Of a stretch of DNA of 64,000 bases, positions 36,201 to 44,729 are shown in pieces. The DNA lies in contig JALJCR010000002.1 of assembly GCA_022953095.1 (NCBI GenBank), forward strand, positions 558,001-622,000, written 5' to 3'. The notes below the pieces were generated by a model. That model was not told the DNA's origin and did no database searches. It saw nothing but the letters and a program-made list of their open reading frames with translations. Source of the stretch: Qipengyuania sp. ABI-127-1. Lineage in GTDB: Bacteria; Pseudomonadota; Alphaproteobacteria; Sphingomonadales; Sphingomonadaceae. How positions within the stretch are numbered: position 1 is the first letter of the stretch; each line of letters opens with the position of its first letter. A program made the position numbers and the translations under genes.

Positions 36201-37036
36201 TGGCGGTCAAGGCCTGGGAGGCTCTGTCGAGCAATACCGGCCGCGATCACCGGCATCTTGCCCTGCCCAAGGAAGAGGAGAAGATCCGTTTTCGCGACGT
36301 GGTCGCCCAGCCGCGAAAGATCATCTCCTCACCCACATGGTCGGGGCTGGAGAGCGAGCATGTCTGCTACAATGCCGGCTATACCAACGTCCACGAACTG
36401 ATCCCGTGGCGCACGCTGACCGGGCGCCAGCAGCTCTATCAGGACCATTTGTGGATGCGCGCCTTTGGCGAAGGGTTCTGCGTCTATCGCCCGCCTATCG
36501 ATACCCGGGCGATCAATCCCGTGATCCATGAGGCGAAGGATGAAAAGCACGTCGTCCTGAACTTCATCACGCCGCACCAGAAATGGGGCATTCACTCGAC
36601 CTATACCGACAACCTCTTGATGCTGACGCTGTCGCGCGGCGGGCCGATCGTGTGGCTTTCCGAAGTGGACGCCGCCAAGGCGGGCCTCGTCGATAATGAC
36701 TGGGTGGAAGTCTTCAATTCCAACGGCGCACTGGTCGCGCGCACGGTCGTCTCGCAGCGCATGAAGGAAGGCACGCTTTTCATGTATCACGCGCAGGAAA
36801 AAATCGTGAACGTGCCGGGCTCGCCGCTGACCGGACAGCGCGGGGGCATCCATAACAGCGTCACCCGTGCGATCCTCAAACCCACCCATATGATCGGCGG
36901 CTACGTCCAGCTCGCCTATGGCTTCAACTATTACGGTACGGTCGGATCGAACCGCGACGAATATGTCGTGGTGCGCAAGCTGTCGAAGGTCGACTGGCTC
37001 GAAGAAGCCCTTCCCGAAGGGGAGAATGCAGCATGA
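33299..37036 (+). CDS. narG: Respiratory nitrate reductase alpha subunit
   Basis: The catalytic molybdenum subunit of the membrane-bound nitrate reductase, 1245 residues, normal length. The FS0 cluster ligands are THGVNCTGSCSW (His50, Cys54, Cys58) and Cys93 in RGCPRG. The Mo-ligand region is SFYDWYCDLPPSSPQTW (~215-231), followed by QTDVPESADWYNSGFLMMWG. No twin-arginine leader is present, so the active site faces the cytoplasm. ATG 33299 is 1 base after narK; the stop overlaps narH by 4 bases. A 12-bp inverted repeat lies within the gene at 35910-35938 without breaking the frame. Confidence 0.97.
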   Translation: MSYILDRLTFFRHAKQDFADGHGVTTNQSRAWEDGYRKRWQHDKVVRSTHGVNCTGSCSWKIYVKNGIITWETQQTDYPRTRPGLPNHEPRGCPRGASYSWYLYSAQRLKYPMVRSRLLKLWREARAVRTPVGAWASIVEDPAKRKSYTAIRGHGGFVRSTWDEVNEIIASANAYTAKTYGPDRVIGFSPIPAMSMVSYAAGSRYLSLLGGTCMSFYDWYCDLPPSSPQTWGEQTDVPESADWYNSGFLMMWGSNVPQTRTPDAHFMTEARYRGTKVAVVSPDYAEATKFGDIWLNPKQGTDAALALAMGHVILREFHLDRQATYFEDYCRKYSDMPMLVRLVPQGDGYVPERLLRASDFDNSLGEENNPEWKTVAIDDATGKPVVPLGSAGFRWGEKGKWNLEEKTGDGADVQLRLSAIMDDQHDLVVPVDFPYFGNREHDHFEGTDHASVLPRNVPVREIELADGKTLVASVFDLFCANYGLDRGLGGEHVASDYSANQPYTPAWAEKITGVPAEQIVTVAREFASNAEKTNGKSMVILGAGLNHWYHMDMNYRGIINLLVMCGCVGQSGGGWSHYVGQEKLRPQTGWLPLAFGLDWGRPPRQMNSTSFFYAHTDQWRYETLDVEDILSPTAPEGEWDASLIDYNARAERMGWLPSAPQLKTNPLEVAKAARAAGMEPKDYVASKLKSGDLEMSCFDPDDPANWPRNMFVWRSNLLGSSGKGHEYFLKHLLGTAHGVQGKDLGETGRSKPKEVRWHDEAPQGKLDLLVTLDFRMSTTCVYSDIVLPTASWYEKDDLNTSDMHPFIHPLTAAVDPVWESRSDWDIYRGIAKKFSEVAPEVLGVEEDVVLVPIQHDSPNEIAQPFGVADWGQGQVEPVPGTTMANIAVVERDYPNLYKRFTSLGPLMEKLGNGGKGIGWNTDHEVELLRKLNGTVTEDGPTKGLARIDSAIDACEVILSLAPETNGEVAVKAWEALSSNTGRDHRHLALPKEEEKIRFRDVVAQPRKIISSPTWSGLESEHVCYNAGYTNVHELIPWRTLTGRQQLYQDHLWMRAFGEGFCVYRPPIDTRAINPVIHEAKDEKHVVLNFITPHQKWGIHSTYTDNLLMLTLSRGGPIVWLSEVDAAKAGLVDNDWVEVFNSNGALVARTVVSQRMKEGTLFMYHAQEKIVNVPGSPLTGQRGGIHNSVTRAILKPTHMIGGYVQLAYGFNYYGTVGSNRDEYVVVRKLSKVDWLEEALPEGENAA
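35910..35938. repeat. Perfect palindromic repeat inside narG
   Basis: GCCAGGGACAGG, a 5-base spacer TCGAG, then the exact inverse CCTGTCCCTGGC: a perfect 12-bp stem within codons ~871-880 of narG. The protein there reads WGQGQVEPVPG. It resembles short REP-like palindromes of sphingomonads. By my recollection of E. coli NarG the reading frame has no extra residues here, so it is not a simple insertion. Confidence 0.75.
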
Positions 37037-38559
37037 AAATCCGCGCACAGATCGGCAAGGTTCTGAACCTCGACAAATGCATCGGCTGCCACACTTGCTC
37101 GGTGACGTGCAAGAACGTGTGGACCAGCCGCGAGGGGATGGAATACGCTTGGTTCAACAATGTCGAAACCAAGCCGGGCATCGGTTATCCCAAGGATTGG
37201 GAAAACCAGGACCGCTGGAACGGCGGCTGGGTCCGTACTCCCTCCGGCTCGATCCGGCCCAAAATGGGCGGCAAGTGGCGGGTTCTGGCGAATATCTTCG
37301 CCAATCCCGACCTGCCCGAGATCGACGATTATTACGAACCCTTCACCTATGATTACGCGCACCTCCAGCAGTCGGGCGAAAGCAAGGCCTTTCCTACTGC
37401 GCGCCCGCGTTCGCTGGTTTCCGGCCAACGGATGGAAAAGATCGAATGGGGGCCGAACTGGGAGGAGATACTGGGTGGCGAGTTCGCCAAGCGGTCGAAG
37501 GATTACAACTTCGAAGGCGTTCAGAAGGAGATTTACGGCCAGTTCGAAAACACCTTCATGATGTATCTGCCGCGGCTGTGCGAGCACTGCCTCAACCCGA
37601 CCTGCGTCGCGGCGTGCCCTTCGGGTGCGATCTACAAGCGGGAAGAAGACGGCATCGTCCTGATCGATCAGGAATCCTGCCGTGGCTGGCGCATGTGCGT
37701 GTCGGGCTGTCCGTATAAGAAGATCTACTACAACTGGAAAACCGGGAAGAGCGAGAAGTGCATCTTCTGCTATCCTCGGATCGAGGCGGGCCAGCCGACC
37801 GTATGTTCGGAAACCTGCGTCGGCCGTATCCGCTATCTCGGCGTGATGCTCTATGATGCCGACCGGATCGAAGAAGCGGCGAGTGCGGAGAATGTGGAGG
37901 ACCTCTATCAGGCCCAGCTCGACATCTTCCTCGACCCCAACGATCCTGCGGTGATCGAACAGGCCCGGCGTGATGGCGTACCCGAAAACTGGCTGGAGGC
38001 CGCGCGCAAGTCGCCGATCTGGAAGATGGCGATGGAATGGAAGGTCGCCTTCCCGCTCCACCCCGAATACCGCACCCTGCCGATGGTCTGGTACGTCCCG
38101 CCGCTCTCGCCGATCAGCGCAGCGGCGGAGGCGGGAAACATCGCCACCAACAATGGCATGCCCGACATCCGCAGCTTGCGCATTCCGCTCAAATATCTCG
38201 CCAACCTGCTGACCGCTGGAGACGAAGAACCGATCGCCGACTGCCTCGAGCGCATGATCGCCATGCGCAGCTACATGCGCGCCAAAACGGTCGAGGGGGT
38301 GACCGACGAAAGTCTCGCCGAAACCGTTGGCCTGACCGGTGTGCAGATCGAGGAGATGTACAAGGTCATGGCGCTCGCCGATTACGAGGATCGTTTCGTG
38401 ATCCCTTCCGGCCATCGGGAGGATTCCGAGGACATGTATGACGAGCGCGGCGCTTGCGGCTTCAGCTTCGGCAATGGCTGTTCCGGCGGGAGCACGCAGG
38501 CCAATCTGTTCGGCACTAACCCGCGCAAGAAACTGCAGACCCCGACGGAGGTGTTCTGA
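37033..38559 (+). CDS. narH: Respiratory nitrate reductase beta subunit
   Basis: Electron-transfer subunit, 508 residues, cytoplasmic side. Four cysteine groups are visible: CIGCHTCSVTC (Cys16, 19, 22, 26), CEHCLNPTCVAACP, CRGWRMCVSGCP (Trp replaces one Cys, as in the family's 3Fe-4S cluster) and CIFCYPRIE with VCSETCVGR. The C-terminal part beyond residue ~250 is the NarH-specific domain, ending in a Ser/Gly/Cys-containing tail (ACGFSFGNGCSGGS). Overlaps narG by 4 bases and narJ by 1 base. Confidence 0.97.
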   Translation: MKIRAQIGKVLNLDKCIGCHTCSVTCKNVWTSREGMEYAWFNNVETKPGIGYPKDWENQDRWNGGWVRTPSGSIRPKMGGKWRVLANIFANPDLPEIDDYYEPFTYDYAHLQQSGESKAFPTARPRSLVSGQRMEKIEWGPNWEEILGGEFAKRSKDYNFEGVQKEIYGQFENTFMMYLPRLCEHCLNPTCVAACPSGAIYKREEDGIVLIDQESCRGWRMCVSGCPYKKIYYNWKTGKSEKCIFCYPRIEAGQPTVCSETCVGRIRYLGVMLYDADRIEEAASAENVEDLYQAQLDIFLDPNDPAVIEQARRDGVPENWLEAARKSPIWKMAMEWKVAFPLHPEYRTLPMVWYVPPLSPISAAAEAGNIATNNGMPDIRSLRIPLKYLANLLTAGDEEPIADCLERMIAMRSYMRAKTVEGVTDESLAETVGLTGVQIEEMYKVMALADYEDRFVIPSGHREDSEDMYDERGACGFSFGNGCSGGSTQANLFGTNPRKKLQTPTEVF

Positions 38560-39266
38560 TGAAGGCCCTGCATTTGTTTTCGCTGCTGCTGCAATATCCG
38601 ACGCTGGAAATGGTGTCGGCTCTGGACGAGCTGGAGTCCCGGCTCGCGGCCGATCCGGCCTTGCCGCCCGACACGCGGAAACGGCTCGCCCCCCTAATTG
38701 CCCGGCTGTCCGATCAGGACATCTATGCGGCGCAGGAAAACTATGTCGAACTGTTCGACCGGGGCCGGGCGCTGAGTCTGCACCTGTTCGAGCACGTCCA
38801 TGGCGAAAGCCGAGACCGGGGCCAGGCCATGGTCGATCTGCGCGAACGCTATGTCGCAGCCGGGCTCGACCCGGTGGCAAACGAACTACCGGACTACCTC
38901 CCGCTGTTCCTCGACTATTGTTCGACCCTGGCCGAGGATTCCGCGCGCGAGGCACTTTCCGAACCGGGCATCGTCCTGGTGGCGCTGGCCGCGCGACTGG
39001 CCGATCGCGAATCCGACTATGCGCCGGTCTTCGCGCTGCTGTGCGACATTGCCGGTGTCGAGATGGATGAGGAAGCAGCCAATTCACTGCCGCCACCCGA
39101 GGACCCCGAGACCCTGCCCGAGCTGGATGCGCAGTGGGAAGAGGAGGAAGTCCGCTTCACCAACGAACTGCCCGATCCCAATGCTGCCTGCCCGCAGGCG
39201 AGCGCGATGATACGCCGCATTCTTGAGCCCGAAGGCGGTGCGCCGAGAGGAGGAACCGAGTCATGA
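38559..39266 (+). CDS. narJ: Nitrate reductase molybdenum-cofactor assembly chaperone
   Basis: A soluble chaperone of 235 residues that binds NarG before cofactor insertion; not part of the final enzyme. It begins MKALHLFSLLLQYPT, then IYAAQENYVELFDRGRALSLH and LFEHVHGESRDRGQAMVDL, the NarJ/TorD-like helical pattern. The C-terminal third is acidic and lower in complexity (EDPETLPELDAQWEEEEV). Its ATG shares one base with the narH stop and its stop overlaps narI by 4 bases. Confidence 0.93.
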   Translation: MKALHLFSLLLQYPTLEMVSALDELESRLAADPALPPDTRKRLAPLIARLSDQDIYAAQENYVELFDRGRALSLHLFEHVHGESRDRGQAMVDLRERYVAAGLDPVANELPDYLPLFLDYCSTLAEDSAREALSEPGIVLVALAARLADRESDYAPVFALLCDIAGVEMDEEAANSLPPPEDPETLPELDAQWEEEEVRFTNELPDPNAACPQASAMIRRILEPEGGAPRGGTES

Positions 39267-39964
39267 ATACCTATCTCAACCACCTGCTGTTCGGCATTTA
39301 TCCCTATATCGCCCTTGCCACCATGGTGGTGGGCACGATCATCCGCTTCGAACGCGAACCCTATTCCTGGCGAGCCAGTTCGAGCCAATTGCTCAGGCGC
39401 AAGCAGCTCGTTCTGGGATCGATCCTGTTCCATACGGGCGTGCTGTTCGTGCTGTTCGGCCACATCGTCGGCCTGCTGGTGCCGATATGGGTCTTCGATT
39501 CGCTGGCAGTAAAGCATGAATGGAAGCAGGCTCTGGCGGTCTATGGTGGCGGGACTGCGGGTCTGGTTTCCTTCATCGGCGCCTCGATGCTGCTTCACCG
39601 CCGCCTGTTCGATTCCCGAATCCGCGTGAATTCCGCCTTTGCCGACACTGCCATTCTGGTGTTGCTCTGGGTTCAGCTTGCTCTCGGCCTGGCCACCGTG
39701 CCGATTTCGCTTGGCCATATGGATGGCGAACAGATGGTCAAGTTCATGGCCTGGGCGAACGGCATCTTCACCTTCAATCCCACGGCCTCGTTGTGGATCG
39801 ATGGAGCACACTGGATCTTCCGCACCCACATCTTCCTTGGCCTGACGATTTTCCTGGTTTTCCCGTTCACGCGCTTGCCCCACATGCTCTCGGTGCCGGT
39901 GCGCTATATCTGGCGAGGCGGTTATCAGATCGTGCGCAGCCGTCGGAGCCTGATCAATGGTTGA
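39263..39964 (+). CDS. narI: Respiratory nitrate reductase gamma subunit (cytochrome b)
   Basis: Membrane diheme subunit, 233 residues with five membrane segments, passing electrons from quinol to NarH. It starts MNTYLNHLLFGIYPYIALAT. Heme-ligand candidates are the His in ILFHTGVLFVLFGHIVGL (helix 2) and in WIFRTHIFLGLTIFLVFPFT (helix 5). Length and helix count are standard. Overlaps narJ by 4 bases and the PpiC gene by 8 bases. Confidence 0.95.
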   Translation: MNTYLNHLLFGIYPYIALATMVVGTIIRFEREPYSWRASSSQLLRRKQLVLGSILFHTGVLFVLFGHIVGLLVPIWVFDSLAVKHEWKQALAVYGGGTAGLVSFIGASMLLHRRLFDSRIRVNSAFADTAILVLLWVQLALGLATVPISLGHMDGEQMVKFMAWANGIFTFNPTASLWIDGAHWIFRTHIFLGLTIFLVFPFTRLPHMLSVPVRYIWRGGYQIVRSRRSLING

Positions 39965-40769
39965 CCAGATTGAAAAGGACGCAGTCTGTGTCGGAGGGGA
40001 GGTTATCTCTGCCGATCGGATTGCCGCAGAAATGCAGAACCACCCTGCCGACGATGCGGAGGCTGCCTGGAAAGCGGCGGCGAGGGCACTTGTAGTGCGC
40101 GAACTGCTGCTCGGCGAAGCGCGGCGCTTGGGTATCGAGCCGGAAGAGACGAGCGACCACCGTGGTCGTAAGATGACCGAGGAAGATGCCCTGGTCGAGA
40201 CGCTGATCGAACGTGAAGTCAGCGTCCCGGTAGCGACCGAGGCCGAGGCGCGCCGGTTCTACGAAACGCATCCGGACCGCTTCACCAGCGAACCGTTGGT
40301 GGAGGCGGAGCATATCCTCTTCTCAGCCTCGCCCGACGATGCGATCGCCTGGAACATAGCGCTGAGCGATGCACGCGGACTGATACGGCAGCTCAGGGAC
40401 GATCCGGACCGTTTTGTCGAACTTGCCCGGACGCATTCGGCTTGTCCCTCGCGCGAACAAGGGGGCAATCTCGGCCAGATCGGCCCGGGTCAGACCGTGC
40501 CGGAGTTCGAAGAGGCGCTTTTAGCTCTCGGCGAGGGCGAATTTTGCGCCGAGCCGGTATGCACACCCTATGGCGTGCACATCGTGCGGACAGGGCGCAA
40601 GGTGGAAGCCCGGCAGCTTCCTTTCGAGGCGGTCGATGCCTCGATCCGCGCCTATTTGGAGGAATCCTCGCTGAGGCGCGCCATGGCACAATACCTTGCG
40701 ATCCTTGCATCGCAGGCCGATATTCGGGGCGTTGCACTTCCGGCCAGCGAGGGACCGCTTGTCCAATGA
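39957..40769 (+). CDS. PpiC-type peptidyl-prolyl isomerase of the nar operon
   Basis: A 270-residue parvulin-like protein. The N-terminal part is helical (SADRIAAEMQNHPADDAEAA). The parvulin domain (~115-225) shows VEAEHILFSASPDDA, HSACPSREQGGNLGQIGPGQ, FEEALLALGEGE and TPYGVHIVRTGRKVE. There is no signal peptide, so it is cytoplasmic. A parvulin gene in this exact place, between narI and moaA, is also found in Pseudomonas aeruginosa (narK1K2GHJI, PpiC, moaA1). Its role is probably folding of the reductase, not proven. Start and stop both overlap neighbours. Confidence 0.9.
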   Translation: MVDQIEKDAVCVGGEVISADRIAAEMQNHPADDAEAAWKAAARALVVRELLLGEARRLGIEPEETSDHRGRKMTEEDALVETLIEREVSVPVATEAEARRFYETHPDRFTSEPLVEAEHILFSASPDDAIAWNIALSDARGLIRQLRDDPDRFVELARTHSACPSREQGGNLGQIGPGQTVPEFEEALLALGEGEFCAEPVCTPYGVHIVRTGRKVEARQLPFEAVDASIRAYLEESSLRRAMAQYLAILASQADIRGVALPASEGPLVQ

Positions 40770-41797
40770 CTATCGATCGCCCACGCGATTACCTCCCGCT
40801 CGCCGAAGCGCGCGGCCCGCGCTTGCGCGACGGTTTGGGGCGCCGGTTCGAATATCTGAGGTTGTCGCTCACCGACGTATGCAACTTCCGCTGCAGCTAT
40901 TGTCTGCCTGATGGATATCGTCGGCCGTGCGGCAGGCCGGCCGAACTTACAGTCGACGAAATCGAGCGCGCCGTGCGGGCCTTTGCCGAACTGGGGCTGT
41001 GGAAGGTGCGGCTGACCGGTGGCGAGCCGACCATCCGGCGCGATTTCGAGGATGTAGCGCGTGCTGTCTCCGCTGTATCGGGTATCCGCCGTGTGGCCAT
41101 GACCACCAATGGCTATCGCCTCGCCGAAAGGGCGCAGCGCTGGCGTGAGGCGGGGGTCGATGCGCTCAATATCAGCGTCGATACTCTCGATCCGGAACGG
41201 TTCCTGGCCATCACCGGTCATGATCGATTGGGTGAAGTGCTCGCCGGTATCGACGCGGCTCGCGATGCTGGCTTTTCCAGTATCAAGCTCAATGCCGTGC
41301 TGATGCGGGGGGTCAACGACGATGAGCTCGAGGCGATGATCCGCTTCGTCACCGCTCGCGATCTCTCGCTACGCTTCATCGAAGTCATGCGGACCAATGA
41401 CAATGCGGAGTTCTTCGCTGAGCGGCACGTGCCGGGTGAAAGCGTCGTCGAACAATTGCAAGCGGCAGGCTGGCAACGCCTTCCGCGTGAAGACGGCGCC
41501 GGGCCAGCGGTCGAGTTCGGCCACCCCGAAGCGCGTGGACGGATCGGCATCATCGCACCCTATGCCAAGGATTTCTGCGCCGACTGCAACCGACTTCGCC
41601 TAGGTTCCGATGGCAGGTTCCACCTGTGTCTGTTCGGCGATGGCGGGTTCGATCTGCGCGACCTTCTGCAGTCGGACAGCCAGCAGGACGAACTCGTTGC
41701 GCGCATTGTCGCCCTGACGAAAGGCAAGGCCCCGGGGCACCGCCTGCACCAGGGAAATAGCGGCGCGACACCCCATCTCGCATCCATCGGAGGTTAG
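40766..41797 (+). CDS. moaA: GTP 3',8-cyclase (molybdenum cofactor biosynthesis)
   Basis: Radical-SAM enzyme, 343 residues, first step of molybdopterin synthesis from GTP. The N-terminal cluster motif CNFRCSYC (Cys39, 43, 46) and the SAM motif LTGGEPTIR are present, as is the C-terminal second cluster region (FCADCNRLRLGSDGRFHLC). The protein ends with the required Gly-Gly (LASIGG). ATG 40766 overlaps the PpiC stop. Downstream moaD follows after 1 base. Confidence 0.96.
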   Translation: MTIDRPRDYLPLAEARGPRLRDGLGRRFEYLRLSLTDVCNFRCSYCLPDGYRRPCGRPAELTVDEIERAVRAFAELGLWKVRLTGGEPTIRRDFEDVARAVSAVSGIRRVAMTTNGYRLAERAQRWREAGVDALNISVDTLDPERFLAITGHDRLGEVLAGIDAARDAGFSSIKLNAVLMRGVNDDELEAMIRFVTARDLSLRFIEVMRTNDNAEFFAERHVPGESVVEQLQAAGWQRLPREDGAGPAVEFGHPEARGRIGIIAPYAKDFCADCNRLRLGSDGRFHLCLFGDGGFDLRDLLQSDSQQDELVARIVALTKGKAPGHRLHQGNSGATPHLASIGG

Positions 41798-41798
41798 C

Positions 41799-42074
41799 GT
41801 GACGACTGCGGATGAGGCAAAAACCGTGCTGGAACTGGAACTGTGCGGGAAGCTCGCCGATGTCGGCGGAGCATTTGTGAAGACCGTCATTCCCGCAGAG
41901 GGATGCAGCGTCGCCGAACTGTTCGTTATGGTGGCGCGGCAACACCCGGCGCTAGCGCCATCGCTTGGCGGAGGCCGGATCAGGGCCTGTGTCAACGAGG
42001 CAGTCGTCGCACCCAATGCGCGCGTTATGCCGGGGGACGAGGTGGCCCTGTTTCCCCCGGTTTCGGGCGGATGA
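41799..42074 (+). CDS. moaD: Molybdopterin synthase sulfur-carrier subunit
   Basis: Ubiquitin-fold sulfur carrier, 91 residues, ending in the essential Gly-Gly (FPPVSGG), which is thiocarboxylated to donate sulfur to precursor Z. Other conserved phrases are CVNEAVVAPNARVMPGDEVALFPP. It starts at GTG 41799, 1 base after the moaA stop; no independent ribosome site is clear, suggesting coupled translation. The stop overlaps the moaE ATG. Confidence 0.92.
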   Translation: MTTADEAKTVLELELCGKLADVGGAFVKTVIPAEGCSVAELFVMVARQHPALAPSLGGGRIRACVNEAVVAPNARVMPGDEVALFPPVSGG

Positions 42075-42532
42075 GCGCACGGGTTACCCTTGCCACGGAA
42101 GCCTTCGACCCTGCGGAGCTGCTTGGCACGTTCTCGCGCGAGCTTGCGGGGGAAGGGGCAGTCGTCAGCTTCACCGGCCATGCGCGAGACAGGGCTAAGG
42201 ATGGCGCATTGGTCGATGCGCTGGTTCTGGAGAGCTACCGTGGCGTTACACTCGCCTCGATGGAAGACATCGCCGCCGATGCGATGGCGCGCTTCGATGT
42301 CACGCGTTGCCGGGTGGTTCACCGGGCGGGCCGTATCTTGCCCGGCGAAGCCATCGTTTTCGTCGCCACCGCTTCGGCCCATCGCCGCTCCGCGTTCGAA
42401 GCTGCGGACTATCTCATGGACCGGCTCAAGACCGAAGCGGTGTTCTGGAAACGCGAGGAAGCCCCGCTGGGACGCCGATGGATCGAGCCGCGCGAAAGCG
42501 ATCATGAAGATGCCCGCCGCTGGCATCCGTGA
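42071..42532 (+). CDS. moaE: Molybdopterin synthase catalytic subunit
   Basis: Large subunit of molybdopterin synthase, 153 residues; pairs with MoaD. Recognisable parts are VVSFTGHARDR, LVLESYRGVTLASM, RCRVVHRAGRILPGEAIVFVA, AHRRSAFEAADYLMDRLK and the catalytic lysine segment FWKREE. ATG 42071 lies in the moaD stop (ATGA). A gap of 12 bases to moaB. Confidence 0.94.
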   Translation: MSARVTLATEAFDPAELLGTFSRELAGEGAVVSFTGHARDRAKDGALVDALVLESYRGVTLASMEDIAADAMARFDVTRCRVVHRAGRILPGEAIVFVATASAHRRSAFEAADYLMDRLKTEAVFWKREEAPLGRRWIEPRESDHEDARRWHP

Positions 42533-42544
42533 ACAGGAATGACA

Positions 42545-43081
42545 ATGCCAGGAATAGATGAGAGCCTGCCCTTCCATCCGCTGAAGATCGCAGTGCTGAC
42601 GGTGTCGGATACCCGCACCGCTGAAACTGACACATCGGGAGGATTGCTCGCCTCTCGTTTGGTAGAGGCGGGGCACGAACTGGTAGCGCGGGCGATCGTG
42701 AAGGACGATGTCGAAGCGATCCGAGCGCGGGTACGGGCCTGGATCGATGATCCCGATGTGGAAATCGTGCTGAGCACGGGAGGTACCGGCTTCACACCGC
42801 GCGATGTAACGCCGGAGGCGGTCATGCCTTTGCTGCGCCGGGTGATGGACGGGTTCAGTGTAGTCTTCCATCAGGTCAGCATGGGCACGATCGGGGTTTC
42901 AACTCTGCAATCACGCGCCTTTGCGGGGCAGGCGGGTGACAGCTTCGTTTTCTGCGTGCCCGGTTCTACCGGCGCCTGTCGCGACGCCTGGGACCTGGTG
43001 CTACGCTATGAGCTCGATAGCCGCTACCGTCCCTGTTCAATAGCAGGGCAATTGCCGCGGTTGAGGGAGGTATGCGCATGA
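42545..43081 (+). CDS. moaB: Molybdenum cofactor biosynthesis protein B (MoaB/MogA fold)
   Basis: Binds molybdopterin and, in MogA-like proteins, adenylylates it. It is 178 residues: [21 protein letters not shown], the glycine-rich [17 protein letters not shown] and [20 protein letters not shown] 42545 is chosen over ATG 42539 because the AGGA ribosome site is directly against the first ATG and properly spaced for the second. Stop overlaps moaC (ATGA). Confidence 0.92.
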   Translation: MPGIDESLPFHPLKIAVLTVSDTRTAETDTSGGLLASRLVEAGHELVARAIVKDDVEAIRARVRAWIDDPDVEIVLSTGGTGFTPRDVTPEAVMPLLRRVMDGFSVVFHQVSMGTIGVSTLQSRAFAGQAGDSFVFCVPGSTGACRDAWDLVLRYELDSRYRPCSIAGQLPRLREVCA

Positions 43082-43554
43082 ATGGTCTGTCTCATTTGGA
43101 CGATCAGGGCCGGGCGCGCATGGTCGATGTCGGCGATAAGGCCGTCACGGCCCGCCGGGCGCGGGCTCGGGGCGAGCTACGATGTGCCGCCGCGACGCTC
43201 GAGCTGGTCAGGGCGGGAAGGACGCCCAAGGGCAGCGTGATTTCAACTGCCGAACTTGCCGGTGTGATGGCGGCCAAGCGTACGGCGGATTTGATTCCCC
43301 TGTGCCACCCGTTGGCTCTGTCGCAGGTCGATGTCGCGATCGCAGTGGAAGATGCGCTACCGGGCTTTTCTGTCGTCGCGACTGTGAGGACCGAGGGGCG
43401 CACCGGGGTCGAAATGGAAGCGCTGACCGCAGTCTCGGTCGCCTGCCTCACCCTGTTCGACATGCTCAAGGCAGTCGACCGGACAATGACGATCGGTGCG
43501 ATCCGTGTGACAGCCAAGGAAGGGGGCAAGTCGGGCGCATGGGAGCCGAAATGA
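43078..43554 (+). CDS. moaC: Cyclic pyranopterin monophosphate synthase
   Basis: Acts with MoaA to make precursor Z. It is 158 residues, normal. Family phrases [57 protein letters not shown] and the C-terminal KEGGKSG are present. ATG 43078 overlaps the moaB stop and has GGGAGG 7 bases upstream; ATG 43072 is in frame but nearer to the ribosome site. Confidence 0.95.
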   Translation: MNGLSHLDDQGRARMVDVGDKAVTARRARARGELRCAAATLELVRAGRTPKGSVISTAELAGVMAAKRTADLIPLCHPLALSQVDVAIAVEDALPGFSVVATVRTEGRTGVEMEALTAVSVACLTLFDMLKAVDRTMTIGAIRVTAKEGGKSGAWEPK

Positions 43555-44729
43555 TCCCCTTCGCAGAAGCACTGGCGCGGATAGCAGACCATGTCGTGCC
43601 GCTGGGGACGGAAACAGTCCCGCTGGCCGAGGCAAGCGGGCGCAGGCTCGCGTGCGATCTGACGGCCCGCTGCGCCGCGCCGCGCGCTCCGGTATCGGCG
43701 ATGGACGGATATGCCGTGATCGAGGCAGCGACGCAGCCGGGTTGCGCTATCGCTGTTATTGGGGAAGCGATCGCCGGGCGGCGCTATGAGGGGCGCGTGG
43801 GCGAGGGCGAGGCGGTGCGCATCTTTACCGGCGCCCCGATGCCCGAGGGCAGCGACTATGTGATTATGCAGGAGTATGCGACCCGCACCGGCGATAGCGT
43901 GACTTTCGCCGAAGGGTACGGTCCGGCAGGGCATGTCCGCGCCATGGGTAGCGATTTCGCTGCGGGCGATATGCTCGTTCCTGCCGGCACCTTGCTGAAT
44001 GCGCGGGCCATGATCGGTGCCGCGGCGTCCGATGTCGCTGAAGTTGAGGTGGCGCTGCGTCCGCGCGTGGCAATCATCGGCACGGGCGACGAGCTTGCAG
44101 TGCCCGGCTCGGCTCATGCGGTGCGCGATGCGATCCCCGAAAGCGTGAGCTATGGCGTTGCCGCATTGGTCGAGGAAGCAGGCGGTTGCGTAGTGCACCG
44201 GGCGAGGTGCCCGGACGATCTCGATGCGCTCACTCGTGCGGCGGGCGAGGCGCTGGAGTGCGCTGATCTTGTCATCGTCACGGGGGGCGCATCGGTCGGA
44301 GACCGCGATTTCGCTAAGCCCATGTTCGAGCCGCACGGTCTTTCGGTGATTGTCCCCAAGGTGGCGATGAAACCGGGCAAACCGGTCTGGCTGGGAAAGG
44401 CGCGGGAGAAAATCGTGCTTGGCCTGCCGGGGAATCCGACCTCGGCCATGGTTACAGGGGCGCTGTTTTTGCGCCCGATCTTCCAGGCGCTGGGCGGGGC
44501 GACTGTGTCCCATCGTTGGCACAGCCTGCCTCTTGCCGCACCGCTGAAGGCAACTGGCGGGCGAGAGACGTTTATCCGCGCGCGTTTCAATGAAGGCGGA
44601 CTGGTTCCCATCGGCAACCAGGACAGTGGTGCACAAGCAGCTTTGCTGAAAGCCGACTGGCTGATCCGGTGCCCGCCGGAACAAGCGGCTCTTGCGCCGG
44701 GATCGACCGTTACCGCCGTGTCCTTCTGA
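43551..44729 (+). CDS. moeA: Molybdopterin molybdenumtransferase
   Basis: Inserts molybdenum into adenylylated molybdopterin; 392 residues. Domains in order: N-terminal [25 protein letters not shown], the cluster [21 protein letters not shown], the MoaB-like core with [20 protein letters not shown] and KPVWLG then [11 protein letters not shown], and a short C-terminal domain. ATG 43551 overlaps the moaC stop. Last gene of the rightward run from narK; its 3' end overlaps the convergent mobA by 20 bases. Confidence 0.95.
   Translation: MIPFAEALARIADHVVPLGTETVPLAEASGRRLACDLTARCAAPRAPVSAMDGYAVIEAATQPGCAIAVIGEAIAGRRYEGRVGEGEAVRIFTGAPMPEGSDYVIMQEYATRTGDSVTFAEGYGPAGHVRAMGSDFAAGDMLVPAGTLLNARAMIGAAASDVAEVEVALRPRVAIIGTGDELAVPGSAHAVRDAIPESVSYGVAALVEEAGGCVVHRARCPDDLDALTRAAGEALECADLVIVTGGASVGDRDFAKPMFEPHGLSVIVPKVAMKPGKPVWLGKAREKIVLGLPGNPTSAMVTGALFLRPIFQALGGATVSHRWHSLPLAAPLKATGGRETFIRARFNEGGLVPIGNQDSGAQAALLKADWLIRCPPEQAALAPGSTVTAVSF

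Noticed and set aside
36931-39096. 721-codon open frame on the minus strand across narG end, narH and narJ
   Set aside because: Antisense shadow of strongly recognisable narGHJ genes; the translation is repetitive Arg/Ala/Gly-rich and lacks any domain.
43104-44684. 526-codon minus-strand frame opposite moaC-moeA
   Set aside because: Shadow of GC-rich coding sequence; moaC and moeA have all family motifs on the plus strand.
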